NCBI GenBank assembly: GCA_014874475.1 | Contig: JADBJJ010000031.1 | Location: forward strand, 1 to 50,989 | Source of the DNA: Chloroflexota bacterium | GTDB lineage: Bacteria > Chloroflexota > Anaerolineae > B4-G1 > DUEL01 | Length of the DNA stretch: 50,989 nucleotides | Reading direction: 5' to 3' | In this document: piece after piece, positions 23,223 through 31,337 of the stretch | How positions within the stretch are numbered: the first letter of the stretch is position 1 | Layout: the number at the start of each line of letters is the position of its first letter | The notes under the pieces: model-generated | The model's input: the letters and a program-made list of their open reading frames with translations, nothing else | Told to the model about the DNA's origin: nothing | The model's database searches: none | Program-made: the position numbers and the translations under genes

Positions 23223-24944
23223 ATGTCCCAGAAAATCTGGCGAATCAACGTACGAACCCAGGAATGGCGCCGCGAGCCCGTTCCTGAAGCCTGCCAGCGG
23301 CTGGGGGGACGTGGCCTGATCGCCCGCATCCTCCTGGAGGAAGTCCCACCGTCCAGCGACCCCCTGGGGCCGGATAACCGGCTCATCTTCGCCCCGGGCC
23401 TCCTGGGTGGACATATGCTCTCCAGCGCTGACCGCGTCTCCGTGGGCGGCAAGAGCCCCCTGACCGGCACGGTCAAAGAGGCCAACGCAGGAGGCCGAAC
23501 GGGACTTGCTCTGGCCCGCATGGGGATCAAAGCCCTGATCATAGAGGACTGGGCTCCAGAGGGCCAGTGGGTGCTCCATCTCAGCGCTCGGGGCGTCCGT
23601 TTTGACCCCGCCAACGACCTCTCCGGCCTGGGAGTCTATGAGACGGCGGCCCGTTTGCTGGAGCGATACGGCAAGAACATCGCCGCTGCCATCATCGGCC
23701 CCGCCGGTGAGCGCCGGATGCGGGCCGCCGCCATCCTCCACCTGGATAAAGACGGAGTCCCCGGGCGAGCCAGCGCTCGCGGCGGGCTGGGAGCACTGAT
23801 GGGCTCTCGGGGCCTCAAGGCGATAGTGGTGGACAGCCGGGGCGGCTCTTCGCCACCCCTCGCTGACCCCGAGGCCTTCCGCTCGCTGCGAAAACGGTAC
23901 AACCAGGCCCTGCTGGCCCACCCCCAGACCCACACCTATCACGACTATGGCACTCCGGCCATGGTCGCCATGTGCAACGCCTTCGGTGGCCTGCCGACCC
24001 GGGGCTTCTCCCAGGGGCAGTTTGAGGGCGCCGACCGTATCGGCGGTGAGGCCCTCCGGGAGATGATTCTGACACGGGGCGGCGAAGGAGACCCGTCCCA
24101 TGCCTGCATGCCCGGCTGCATCATCTGCTGCTCCAACGTGGTGCCCGACGCTCAGGGCCGGACCATCGTCTCACCACTGGAATATGAGACCATCGCCCTG
24201 ATGGGCTCCAATCTGGGGCTGGATGACCTGGAGACGATCGCCCGGCTGAACTGGCATGCCAACGACATCGGCGTGGATACCATTGAGGTTGGCGCAGCGC
24301 TGGGAGTGGCCGCCCGTGGCGGCGTCTGGTCTTTTGGGGACGGCGCGGCGGCGCTCCAGTTGATGGACGGAATCCGTCGCGCTACCCCTCTGGGGTGCAT
24401 CCTCGGCAGCGGAGCCGCCGTCACTGGGCAGGCCTTCGGCGTCCTTCAGGTACCGGCGGTCAAAGGCCAGGCCATCCCCGCCTACGACCCTCGCGCCATC
24501 AAGGGCACCGGGGTAACCTATGCGACCTCCCCTCAGGGCGCCGACCACACCGCAGGTCTGACCATTCGGGCCAAAATTGACCATCTGAAACCTGAGGGCC
24601 AGGTTGCCGTCTCCCGCCGGGCCCAGACCGCGATGGCCGCGTACGACTCACTGGGCATCTGCATCTTCGCCGGCTTCGGCCTCTCCACCGCGCCCGACCT
24701 GATCCCGGCCCTGCTCAACGCCCGCTACGGGTGGGAAGTGCGGGAGGATGCCCTGACCCGGTTGGGGGAGGAAACCCTCCGCCTGGAGCGGGCGTTCAAC
24801 CGACGGGTCGGCTTCGGCCCGCCCGACGATCGGATCCCCGAATGGATGACCTGGGAGCCGCTGCCCCCCCACCACACCGTCTTTGACGTCCCCCCGGACG
24901 AACTGGATGGGATTTTCGCTGACCTCGGGGCAACTGATCGCTAA
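23223..24944 (+). CDS. Aldehyde:ferredoxin oxidoreductase family protein (tungsten-type)
   Basis: A 573-residue AOR-family enzyme that would oxidise aldehydes to acids with ferredoxin as acceptor, or the reverse. The N-terminal beta domain is typical (GGRGLIARILLEEVPP; GLLGGHMLSSADRVSVGGKS, which holds cofactor-phosphate contacts). The 4Fe-4S ligands are Cys295, Cys299 and Cys302 in HACMPGCIICC, with the distant Cys480 in DSLGICIFAGF. The CX3CX2C spacing differs from the archaeal AOR CX2CX3C and fits a bacterial subfamily. GADHTAG in the cofactor region is conserved. Length is near the family's 600. Bis-pterin tungsten or molybdenum is inferred. Its stop overlaps the next start (TAATG). Confidence 0.9.
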   Translation: MSQKIWRINVRTQEWRREPVPEACQRLGGRGLIARILLEEVPPSSDPLGPDNRLIFAPGLLGGHMLSSADRVSVGGKSPLTGTVKEANAGGRTGLALARMGIKALIIEDWAPEGQWVLHLSARGVRFDPANDLSGLGVYETAARLLERYGKNIAAAIIGPAGERRMRAAAILHLDKDGVPGRASARGGLGALMGSRGLKAIVVDSRGGSSPPLADPEAFRSLRKRYNQALLAHPQTHTYHDYGTPAMVAMCNAFGGLPTRGFSQGQFEGADRIGGEALREMILTRGGEGDPSHACMPGCIICCSNVVPDAQGRTIVSPLEYETIALMGSNLGLDDLETIARLNWHANDIGVDTIEVGAALGVAARGGVWSFGDGAAALQLMDGIRRATPLGCILGSGAAVTGQAFGVLQVPAVKGQAIPAYDPRAIKGTGVTYATSPQGADHTAGLTIRAKIDHLKPEGQVAVSRRAQTAMAAYDSLGICIFAGFGLSTAPDLIPALLNARYGWEVREDALTRLGEETLRLERAFNRRVGFGPPDDRIPEWMTWEPLPPHHTVFDVPPDELDGIFADLGATDR

Positions 24945-25501
24945 TGGAAAGCATCCCCGTCAACAGCATTGAGTTTGAATACGTCTACGTGGCCAATCAG
25001 CGCTGCTCCTGTGGGGGCTATTTCGCCGCAGTTCGGCAGGAACTGCGCCAGGGTCCGTCCGGTCCGGTAGACCACCTGATCGCTCGCTGCGAAGGATGCG
25101 GGGCTGAGCGCCCCTTTGACTTTGACATCCGCTCCTTTTTCGGTCAGTGGGAAAAGTACGGCCGCTTCCGGCAGACGGAGGAGCGATTCCGGGAGGCGAT
25201 GTCCCAACTGCGCGCGGGGAGGCTAGCGGAGGCGGAAAGGGCCCTGCGACAGGTGGTGGACGCCGAGGAAGGGGAACCGGCTTTCGCCTGGGGGCACTAT
25301 CACCTGGGATGCGTCTTGCTGCTGGAGGGGCAAGCAGAGGAGGCCCAGTTCCACCTGGAGCAGGCCGTCGCCATCCAGCCACTGGAACCGGATATCCACG
25401 AGGCCCTGGCCCATGCGCTGCAGGCGACGGGGCTGGCGAAGGCCGCCCAATCCCACCTTCAGGAGAGCGTGGCCCTGAGGGAGCGGTTCTCCCCACAGTA
25501 G
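24944..25501 (+). CDS. Zinc-binding TPR protein, partner of the aldehyde oxidoreductase
   Basis: A 185-residue protein. The N-terminal part has two cysteine pairs (CSCGG near 21-25; CEGCGAERPF near 49-58) that would bind zinc. The C-terminal half holds two or three TPR units (MSQLRAGRLAEAERALRQVV; YHLGCVLLLEGQAEEAQFHL). The ATG shares its A with the stop of the AOR gene, so translation is coupled and a role in maturation or assembly of that enzyme is plausible but unproven. It is the last gene of the plus-strand block and is followed by a terminator. Confidence 0.78.
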   Translation: MESIPVNSIEFEYVYVANQRCSCGGYFAAVRQELRQGPSGPVDHLIARCEGCGAERPFDFDIRSFFGQWEKYGRFRQTEERFREAMSQLRAGRLAEAERALRQVVDAEEGEPAFAWGHYHLGCVLLLEGQAEEAQFHLEQAVAIQPLEPDIHEALAHALQATGLAKAAQSHLQESVALRERFSPQ

Positions 25502-25511
25502 CGGAGGATTG

Positions 25512-25554
25512 GCGGGGAGGGGTGTGGCTTCGCTGCCCCTCCTCCCCGCTTTTT
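25512..25554 (+). terminator. Intrinsic terminator after the AOR operon
   Basis: GCGGGGAGGGG, a short loop, then CCCCTCCTCCCCGC with a two-base bulge, followed by TTTTT. It separates convergent genes ending at 25501 and 25571. The loop segment GTGGCTTCGCTGCCC (25524-25538) is repeated exactly at 38424-38438. Confidence 0.75.
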
Positions 25555-25570
25555 CCTTCCAGGAGTGCAC

Positions 25571-27268
25571 CTACTGCCGTCGGACGGGGCTAGCGGCGAA
25601 GACAGCCTCCAGCAGAGCCCGCCGCTCCGGCGGCGCCATCGGCCGGGGCCGAGCCCCCTCCTCCAGCAGCGCCGTCCGCAAATCCACCCCCAGCAGACGC
25701 CCGTCGTAGAAGACCAGTCGGTCTATGAACTCCTGACGGGTCCCCAGCGATTGCATCTGGTCAAAGAACAGGTTCCCCAGGCCGTAGTGGATAAAAGCCC
25801 CGGCATGAAAATCAAATCCCTGCGGCTGGTGAGCCTGGCTTCCCTGAACGACCACCGCGCCAGCCTCTGCCAGAGCGCGGAAATCGGCCACCTGCTGGGA
25901 CGTGGGAAAGTACTCGTAGGTCTCATAGTACTGGACAGTGACGATAGGCAAGTACCCTTCCGCTCGCAGAGCCGCCACCTTCTCCCGAATCCAGGCCCAG
26001 TCCCCACAGGGGGCGGCGCCTGGAGAGTCCTCATCGGCGTAGGCGTAGGACGGGCCGACGGAGTTGCACCCGATGAAGGCCAGCCGGTTCGGCCCCAGAG
26101 TGACCGTGACCGGGGTCATCGCCTCGGCCAGGTTGGCGCCGCCACCAAACCACCGCCACCCGCGCTGACGGAAGAGTTCCAGCGTGTGCAGGTTGGGGCC
26201 GGTCCCGTAGTCATTGTTGTGGTTACCGGTCAGTTCCACGATGTCTGTCCCCACCGCCTCCAGCAGTTCTATGTACCGCTCGTGGGAGCAGAAGGTCATC
26301 GTTCCCAGGCGGGGCGGGACGGGACAATCGGGAGTGAAGGAGACCTCGTTGCTGATGTGGGTCAGGTCGGCCTCCAGAAGCCACTGGGCGATGTCCCGGG
26401 CCGGATAGGTGACCCCTTTCCGCTCCATCGTCTGAGCCGTCCCCCGGGTGAGCGCAGTGACGCCCGTCATCGCCACGATCGCCATGCGGGACTCATCCCG
26501 GTTGGAGAGGTCGGGAGGGAGAAGAGGGAACGCGTCGGTGCGGCGTTCAGCGCCCAGGTAAAGGGGGACGGAGAGCCCGTAATCCGTCAGTCCCTTCTCC
26601 AGGGGCGAGCGGCCATCCACCCGCAGGACTTTCCAGCGGGGCTCCAGTTCATGGAAGGGGACGATGGCCCAGCCGTTCAGAGAGAGGGCTTCGGTGAGCA
26701 GGGCTCTGGGCTCCACGACCCGGACCGCCTGGCCTGTGGGCGGGCCCCATCGGGCGGAGAGAACCTCCAGGGTGTCGGTAGTGACCAGCAGAGGGCGGAG
26801 GGCAAAGGGGCCGGTCGGGGCGCCCGTCCATGTGGCCTGCAGGTCCAGAAGGGCCACTTCGTCGTCCAGGGTGAAGAAGGGGGCCGCCAGGGCGTAGGTC
26901 CAGGCGCCAGCGGGGCGGGCATTGGGAAGGGCTTCTCCACCCAGCCGGACCTGGGCACCGGCAGGCTCATCGGTCCAGAGGAAGTGAGCCGGATCGGCCT
27001 GTACGGCCTCCCGCAGGCGGGCGCAGGCGTCGGCGGGGACAGCAGGCCCACACCCCACGGTCACCGGCCAGGCCGGGGTGGGCGTGGGCGCGGGAGTGGG
27101 GGTAAGCGTGGGCGTCGGGGTGGCAGTGGGCCGGGGGGTCCGCGTCGGCGTGGGCGTGAATGCGGGGGTGAACAGCGCATCGCAGGCCACCAGCGCCGCC
27201 AGACCCAGTGCGAGGGTGAGGAAGAGCAATAGCCAAAAGAGGGCACGGTTGTGGGTCATTGGATGCAT
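25571..27268 (-). CDS. CapA-family (PGA_cap) metallophosphatase-like lipoprotein
   Basis: A 565-residue predicted lipoprotein. The signal ends at LVAC (about residue 29), then a TPTP-rich linker runs to about 70. A domain of unknown type (about 75-250) precedes the CapA domain (about 260-565). The CapA metallophosphoesterase-like motifs are visible: AMTGVTAL, HISNEVSF, ELTGNHNNDYG, HQPQGFDFHAG and YGLGNLFFDQ. CapA relatives take part in making or anchoring poly-gamma-glutamate or other surface polymers. No capB or capC is here, so the substrate is open. ATG 27268 and ATG 27259 are both possible, and neither has a clear ribosome-binding site. The gap to the upstream aminotransferase-like gene is 26 bases, so they are probably one operon. 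Confidence 0.82.
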   Translation of the reverse strand: MHPMTHNRALFWLLLFLTLALGLAALVACDALFTPAFTPTPTRTPRPTATPTPTLTPTPAPTPTPAWPVTVGCGPAVPADACARLREAVQADPAHFLWTDEPAGAQVRLGGEALPNARPAGAWTYALAAPFFTLDDEVALLDLQATWTGAPTGPFALRPLLVTTDTLEVLSARWGPPTGQAVRVVEPRALLTEALSLNGWAIVPFHELEPRWKVLRVDGRSPLEKGLTDYGLSVPLYLGAERRTDAFPLLPPDLSNRDESRMAIVAMTGVTALTRGTAQTMERKGVTYPARDIAQWLLEADLTHISNEVSFTPDCPVPPRLGTMTFCSHERYIELLEAVGTDIVELTGNHNNDYGTGPNLHTLELFRQRGWRWFGGGANLAEAMTPVTVTLGPNRLAFIGCNSVGPSYAYADEDSPGAAPCGDWAWIREKVAALRAEGYLPIVTVQYYETYEYFPTSQQVADFRALAEAGAVVVQGSQAHQPQGFDFHAGAFIHYGLGNLFFDQMQSLGTRQEFIDRLVFYDGRLLGVDLRTALLEEGARPRPMAPPERRALLEAVFAASPVRRQ

Positions 27269-27294
27269 CGGTGCATCGGGTACTGGTAGATGGG

Positions 27295-28476
27295 TCAGTG
27301 GATAATACCCAGCGATTTTCCTACCCGCTCAAAGGCCTCTAGGACGAACTCCAGATGCTCGTCAGTGTGGGTGGCCATATAGGACGTCCGCAGGAGTTCC
27401 TGGCCTACCGGCACGGCGGGGGAAAAGACGGGGTTGGTATAGACACCGGCGTCAAAGAGCATCTTCCAGGTCAGGAGGTTGAGGTTACGGTCGCCAATGA
27501 TGATAGGGATGATGGGGGTCTGGCTGTTGCCGATGTTGAAGCCCAGACGACGGAACTCCGCCCGCATCCGCTCGGCGATCGCGACGACCCGCCGGGAGTG
27601 CTCCGGCTCCGTCTCCATGACCTCCAGCGCGGCCAGGGCAGCGGCAGCGTTGGCGGGGGGGATGCTGGCGCTGAAGATGAGGGAGCGGGCGAAGTGCTGA
27701 ATGTAGTGGATGACATCGGCGTCTCCGGCGATGAAGCCGCCCAGGCTGGCGAAGGACTTGCTGAAAGTGCCCATAATGAGGTCCACCTGGTCGGTGACGC
27801 CGAAGTAGGCTGCTGTGCCCCGCCCGTCGGCCAGGACGCCAACGGAGTGGGCGTCGTCTACCATAAGCCGCGCGCCGTACTTCTGGCAGACCCGGATGAG
27901 GTCGGGGAGGGGGGCAATGTCACCGCCCATGCTGAAGACGCCGTCCACCACGACCAGTTTTCCGGCCTCTTCGGGCAGGCGCGAGAGCACCCGTTCCAGC
28001 GCGTCCACGTCGTTGTGGGCGAAGCGACGCATCTCGCCGTAGGAGAGGCGGCAACCGTCAATGATACTGGCGTGGTCTTCTTTGTCGGTGATGACGAAAT
28101 CGCCCCGGCCCACCAGCGCCGAGATAGTGCCGACGTTGGTCTGGTAGCCGGTAGAGAAGACCAGGGCCGCCTCCTTGCCGACAAAGCGGGCCAGCCGCCG
28201 CTCCAGTTCCAGGTGCAATTCCAGGGTGCCGTTGAGGAATCGGGAGCCCGTGCAACTGGTGCCGAAGCGCTGGATCGCGTCCAAGGCAGCCTGTCGGACT
28301 TTGGGGTGCATAGTGAGGCCCAGGTAGTTGTTGGAACCAATCATAATCAGGCGATGATCGCCCACCCAGGCAACCGGCCCCTCACTTCCGGTGAGAGGGA
28401 TGAAGTAGGGATAGAGCCCCATTGCCTGGGCTTCCTTGGCCTCAGTAAAGGTTGCGCATTTAGCAAACAGGTCCAT
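27295..28476 (-). CDS. Alpha-oxoamine synthase, serine palmitoyltransferase-like
   Basis: A 393-residue PLP enzyme of the family that condenses an amino acid with an acyl-CoA. Landmarks are GSNNYLGLTMHP, TSCTGSRFLNGTLELHLELE, His135 in DKEDHASIIDG, MVDDAHSVG and the PLP lysine 240 in MGTFSKSFASLGGF. The GTFSKSFAS form of the lysine motif is that of bacterial serine palmitoyltransferases. 2-amino-3-ketobutyrate ligase and BioF usually have a different motif. That would mean sphingoid-base synthesis, but ketobutyrate ligase cannot be excluded. ATG 28476 is chosen because AAAGGGG lies upstream. The downstream gene is a CapA-type surface protein. Confidence 0.85.
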   Translation of the reverse strand: MDLFAKCATFTEAKEAQAMGLYPYFIPLTGSEGPVAWVGDHRLIMIGSNNYLGLTMHPKVRQAALDAIQRFGTSCTGSRFLNGTLELHLELERRLARFVGKEAALVFSTGYQTNVGTISALVGRGDFVITDKEDHASIIDGCRLSYGEMRRFAHNDVDALERVLSRLPEEAGKLVVVDGVFSMGGDIAPLPDLIRVCQKYGARLMVDDAHSVGVLADGRGTAAYFGVTDQVDLIMGTFSKSFASLGGFIAGDADVIHYIQHFARSLIFSASIPPANAAAALAALEVMETEPEHSRRVVAIAERMRAEFRRLGFNIGNSQTPIIPIIIGDRNLNLLTWKMLFDAGVYTNPVFSPAVPVGQELLRTSYMATHTDEHLEFVLEAFERVGKSLGIIH

Positions 28477-28554
28477 GATCAGTTCCCCTTTCAAGTGATA
28501 AAATAGGCTGACCTTTGAGCCATTATGTGTACCGGCTAACAGCCTGCACCTCGC

Positions 28555-29025
28555 CTATCCGACGTTTTGGGACGGGGTGCCCCCTCCCCAGCGCAGGCGG
28601 AGGGCGCGGTCCACCATTTCCCGCTCCAGCGGCTTCAAGCCGTCCGGCAGAGCGTCTGGCGGGACCCAGCGAGCAGCCAGAATCTCGCCACTGAGCAGGC
28701 CCACGTCCCCTTCCACTTCGCACAGGAAGGCCGTCTCCAGATGGCCCGGAAGGTCGTCCAGGTCCACCAGCAGGGGCAGGCCCACCCGGACGTCCAATCC
28801 CACCTCTTCCACTAACTCCCGCCGGAGCGCATCCTGGGGCCGTTCATGCCACCTCACCCAGCCGCCCGGCAATCCCCAGGGATATCGCCCCCGAAAGACG
28901 TGCTCCAGTAGCAGAATCTCTCCCCGTTCGTTGAAGACGACACCCGTCACGCCGACGGTAAACCGGGCAGCAAAAAGCCCGATGAAACGGCTCAGCAGTG
29001 GATACAGGAAGGGAAACCGGCGCAT
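28555..29025 (-). CDS. Nudix hydrolase
   Basis: A hydrolase of nucleoside diphosphates linked to another moiety. The Nudix box fits GX5EX7REUXEEXGU: G(WVRWH)E(RPQDALR)RELVEEVGL. An N-terminal amphipathic helix (RRFPFLYPLLSRFIGLF) is typical of one subgroup. I place the start at ATG 29025. The frame extends to 29124, but those extra codons fall in a palindromic repeat (29051-29142) and look non-native. The substrate is not predictable. Genes before and after are on the same strand (asnS upstream; the alpha-oxoamine synthase 78 bases downstream). Confidence 0.82.
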   Translation of the reverse strand: MRRFPFLYPLLSRFIGLFAARFTVGVTGVVFNERGEILLLEHVFRGRYPWGLPGGWVRWHERPQDALRRELVEEVGLDVRVGLPLLVDLDDLPGHLETAFLCEVEGDVGLLSGEILAARWVPPDALPDGLKPLEREMVDRALRLRWGGGTPSQNVG

Positions 29026-29050
29026 CACCCCGGCCACTCGCTGTTTTAAA

Positions 29051-29142
29051 GGACGCGAACGAACGCGGACGAGCGCGGATTTTTCTCGACTCATTCCCAT
29101 CTGATCGCCTTGACCTGCGTCCATCCGCGCAAATCCGCGTCC
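29051..29142. repeat. Imperfect palindromic repeat, CGCGGAT-rich
   Basis: The outer ends are GGACGCG (29051-29057) and CGCGTCC (29136-29142). Inside are repeated CGCGGA/TCCGCG words on both arms (for example CGAGCGCGGATTTTT and CATCCGCGCAAATCCGCG). It looks like a mobile miniature palindromic element that entered between asnS and the Nudix gene and can be read as a false N-terminal extension of the latter. Confidence 0.6.
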
Positions 29143-29151
29143 TTTTCATCC

Positions 29152-30489
29152 CTACGGGTACACCCGCTTCAGGGTGCGGGGGAAGGGGATGGCCTCCCTC
29201 AAGTGGTCAATGCCGCAAATCCAGGCCACCGTCCGCTCCACGCCCAGGCCAAAGCCCGAGTGAGGCACCGACCCGTACCGGCGCAGGTCAATGTACCACT
29301 CAAAGGCCTCCCGGGGTAGGCCCCACTCTCTCAGCCGCTGCACCAGTAGGTCCGGGTCGGAGATGCGTTCGGAGCCGCCGATAATCTCGCCGTACCCCTC
29401 CGGCGCCAGCAGGTCCACGCTCTTGCAGACCTCGGGCCGTCCCGGCCAGGGCTCCATGTAGAACGCTTTGGCCCGGGTGGGATAACCGTAGACAAACACC
29501 GGCTTCTCAAACCGCTTCGTCAATTCCGTCTCGTGCGGTGAACCGAAGTCGTCCCCCCATTCTATCCTCAGCAGTTCCCGCAGTTCCTCGTCTTCCGTCT
29601 CCTCCCGGATACGGGCCAGGATGGCCAGCGCCTCGTCGTAGGAGATGCGGGGGAACGGCGGTTCCACTTTCTCCAACGGTCGGAGGTCCCGTTCCAGGAG
29701 CGCCAGTTCCTGCGCCCGCTCCCGCAGGCAGGTCTGCACGATGTAGGTGACGAACTGCTCCTCTATCTCCATCAACTGGTCCAAATCACAGAAGGCAATT
29801 TCCGGCTCCACCATCCAGAATTCGGTGAGGTGGCGGCGGGTTTTGGACTTTTCGGCGCGGAAGGTGGGACCAAAGCAGTAAACCCGACCAAAGGCATAGA
29901 TGTTGGCCTCGTTATATAACTGGCCCGACTGGCTGAGATACGCCGGTTCGCCAAAGTAGTCCGTCTGGAAGAGGGTGGTCGTCCCCTCGCAGGCTGCCGG
30001 AGTGATGATGGGGGTGTCCATGTTGATGAAACCGTGACTATCCAGCCAGTCCCGGATGGAGCGGATGACCGTGGCGCGCACTCGCAGAACCGCCCACTGC
30101 CGCCGGGAGCGAATCCAGAGGTGGCGATGGTCCAGCAGGAAATCCACCCCGTGCTCTTTGGGCTGGATGGGGTACTCGTCGGCAATCTGCACCACCTTCA
30201 AGTCGGTGACGCTCATTTCGTAGCCCGGAGGGACGCCCGGCGCGCGGGGGTCCTGCCGGACCACACCCGTCACGATCAGGGACGATTCCTGGGTCAGCCG
30301 GGCCGCCGCCGCAAAAACCTCCTCCGGCACATCTTTCTGAAAGACGACACACTGGATGAACCCCGTGCCGTCCCGCACCTGAAGGAACTGGAGTTTGCCC
30401 TTATCGGTACGATTATAGAGCCAGCCCTGGAGGGTAACTTCCTGACCGACGTGCCGGGCAATATTCTCAATCCGGACGATTTCTGCCAT
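29152..30489 (-). CDS. asnS: Asparagine--tRNA ligase
   Basis: A 445-residue class II aminoacyl-tRNA synthetase. The N-terminal OB-fold anticodon-binding domain ([20 protein letters not shown]) is followed by motif 2 ([20 protein letters not shown]) and motif 3 ([15 protein letters not shown]). The Asn enzyme is favoured over Asp by length (Asp enzymes of bacteria are about 590 residues) and by [11 protein letters not shown]. It charges tRNA-Asn with asparagine. The start ATG 30489 is preceded by GGGGGG. It has its own promoter at 30545-30572 and probably leads a four-gene minus-strand transcript ending at 25571. Confidence 0.95.
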   Translation of the reverse strand: MAEIVRIENIARHVGQEVTLQGWLYNRTDKGKLQFLQVRDGTGFIQCVVFQKDVPEEVFAAAARLTQESSLIVTGVVRQDPRAPGVPPGYEMSVTDLKVVQIADEYPIQPKEHGVDFLLDHRHLWIRSRRQWAVLRVRATVIRSIRDWLDSHGFINMDTPIITPAACEGTTTLFQTDYFGEPAYLSQSGQLYNEANIYAFGRVYCFGPTFRAEKSKTRRHLTEFWMVEPEIAFCDLDQLMEIEEQFVTYIVQTCLRERAQELALLERDLRPLEKVEPPFPRISYDEALAILARIREETEDEELRELLRIEWGDDFGSPHETELTKRFEKPVFVYGYPTRAKAFYMEPWPGRPEVCKSVDLLAPEGYGEIIGGSERISDPDLLVQRLREWGLPREAFEWYIDLRRYGSVPHSGFGLGVERTVAWICGIDHLREAIPFPRTLKRVYP

Positions 30490-30544
30490 TGCGCGCCCCC
30501 CAAAAAGAAGATGCAGGATGCAGGAGTTTCCTTTACTTCCCCTG

Positions 30545-30572
30545 ATTGTACCGCAAAACGACCAGGGCGCAA
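30545..30572 (-). promoter_or_regulatory. Promoter of asnS
   Basis: On the minus strand TTGCGC (30572-30567), 16 bases, TACAAT (30550-30545). It is back to back with the plus-strand promoter at 30581-30609. Only 8 bases separate the two -35 elements. Confidence 0.6.
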
Positions 30573-30580
30573 CCGAACTC

Positions 30581-30609
30581 TTGCGAGAAACCCCGCTTCG
30601 GTTTATAAT
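30581..30609 (+). promoter_or_regulatory. Promoter of the SpoIIE-type phosphatase gene
   Basis: TTGCGA (30581-30586), 17 bases, TATAAT (30604-30609). Transcription would start near 30616, only about 14 bases before the ATG at 30630, in a C-run/G/T-run stretch with no real Shine-Dalgarno. The message is therefore nearly leaderless. Confidence 0.7.
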
Positions 30610-30629
30610 GCCCCCCAGCGGGTTTTTTT

Positions 30630-31337
30630 ATGTACATAGAAGTCGCGGTTGCCAAAGTGCCCAAATGGGCCAGCCAGGAAAGCGGGGACACGCTGGAGAT
30701 GATTGAACGTCCCCGGGGCGGCTTATCCTTCGTGCTGGCCGACGGACAGGGGTCAGGGCGGGCCGCGAAGGCCATCAGCCAGCAGGTGGCCCGCAAGGCT
30801 GTCGCCGAACTGGCGGAGGGCGTGCGAGACGGCGCCGCCGCCCGGGCGGCCCACGACTTCCTCTACACCCACAAAGGCGGACGAGTCTCCGCGACCCTGA
30901 ACATCCTCTCCGTAGACCTGACGACCAACACGCTGGTCCTCTCCCGCAACAACCCCCATCCGGTCATCGTGGTGAAGCCGAACGGAGAAGTGGGGTTGCT
31001 GGACGCGCCGTCCCAGCCGGTGGGGATTTATCCCCGCACCCGCCCGGTCATCACCGAGGTGGCGCTGGAACCCGGCCTGGCGGTCGTCGTCTACACCGAC
31101 GGGCTGGCGCTGGCTGGTGAGGGTCGGGGCGGGCCGATGGACCTCCCCGCCGTTGTCGGGGAGATGTCTGCGCGCGGACTGGACGCCCGGCAGATGGCAG
31201 ACGAGTTGCTGGCCCGCGCGCTGGCGCTGGAAGCCAACCGCCCCCGCGACGACATTAGCGTCCTGGTCCTCTGCGCCCATCCCGAGACCGGCGACCCGGT
31301 CCGCCGTCTGCACGTTCAGGTCAGCACAGGCACGTAG
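30630..31337 (+). CDS. SpoIIE-type serine phosphatase (PP2C-like), stand-alone
   Basis: A 235-residue catalytic domain of the SpoIIE/RsbU class, which dephosphorylates serine or threonine on regulators such as anti-anti-sigma proteins. Metal-binding aspartates are in FVLADGQGSGRAA (Asp38), VVVYTDGLALAG and RPRDDISVLVL. It has no sensor, PAS or HAMP domain, so a separate protein must control it. No STAS-domain target or kinase is in the window. The next gene begins directly after its stop (TAGATG), so it is coupled to the RCK membrane protein. It is the first gene after the divergent promoter. Confidence 0.87.
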   Translation: MYIEVAVAKVPKWASQESGDTLEMIERPRGGLSFVLADGQGSGRAAKAISQQVARKAVAELAEGVRDGAAARAAHDFLYTHKGGRVSATLNILSVDLTTNTLVLSRNNPHPVIVVKPNGEVGLLDAPSQPVGIYPRTRPVITEVALEPGLAVVVYTDGLALAGEGRGGPMDLPAVVGEMSARGLDARQMADELLARALALEANRPRDDISVLVLCAHPETGDPVRRLHVQVSTGT

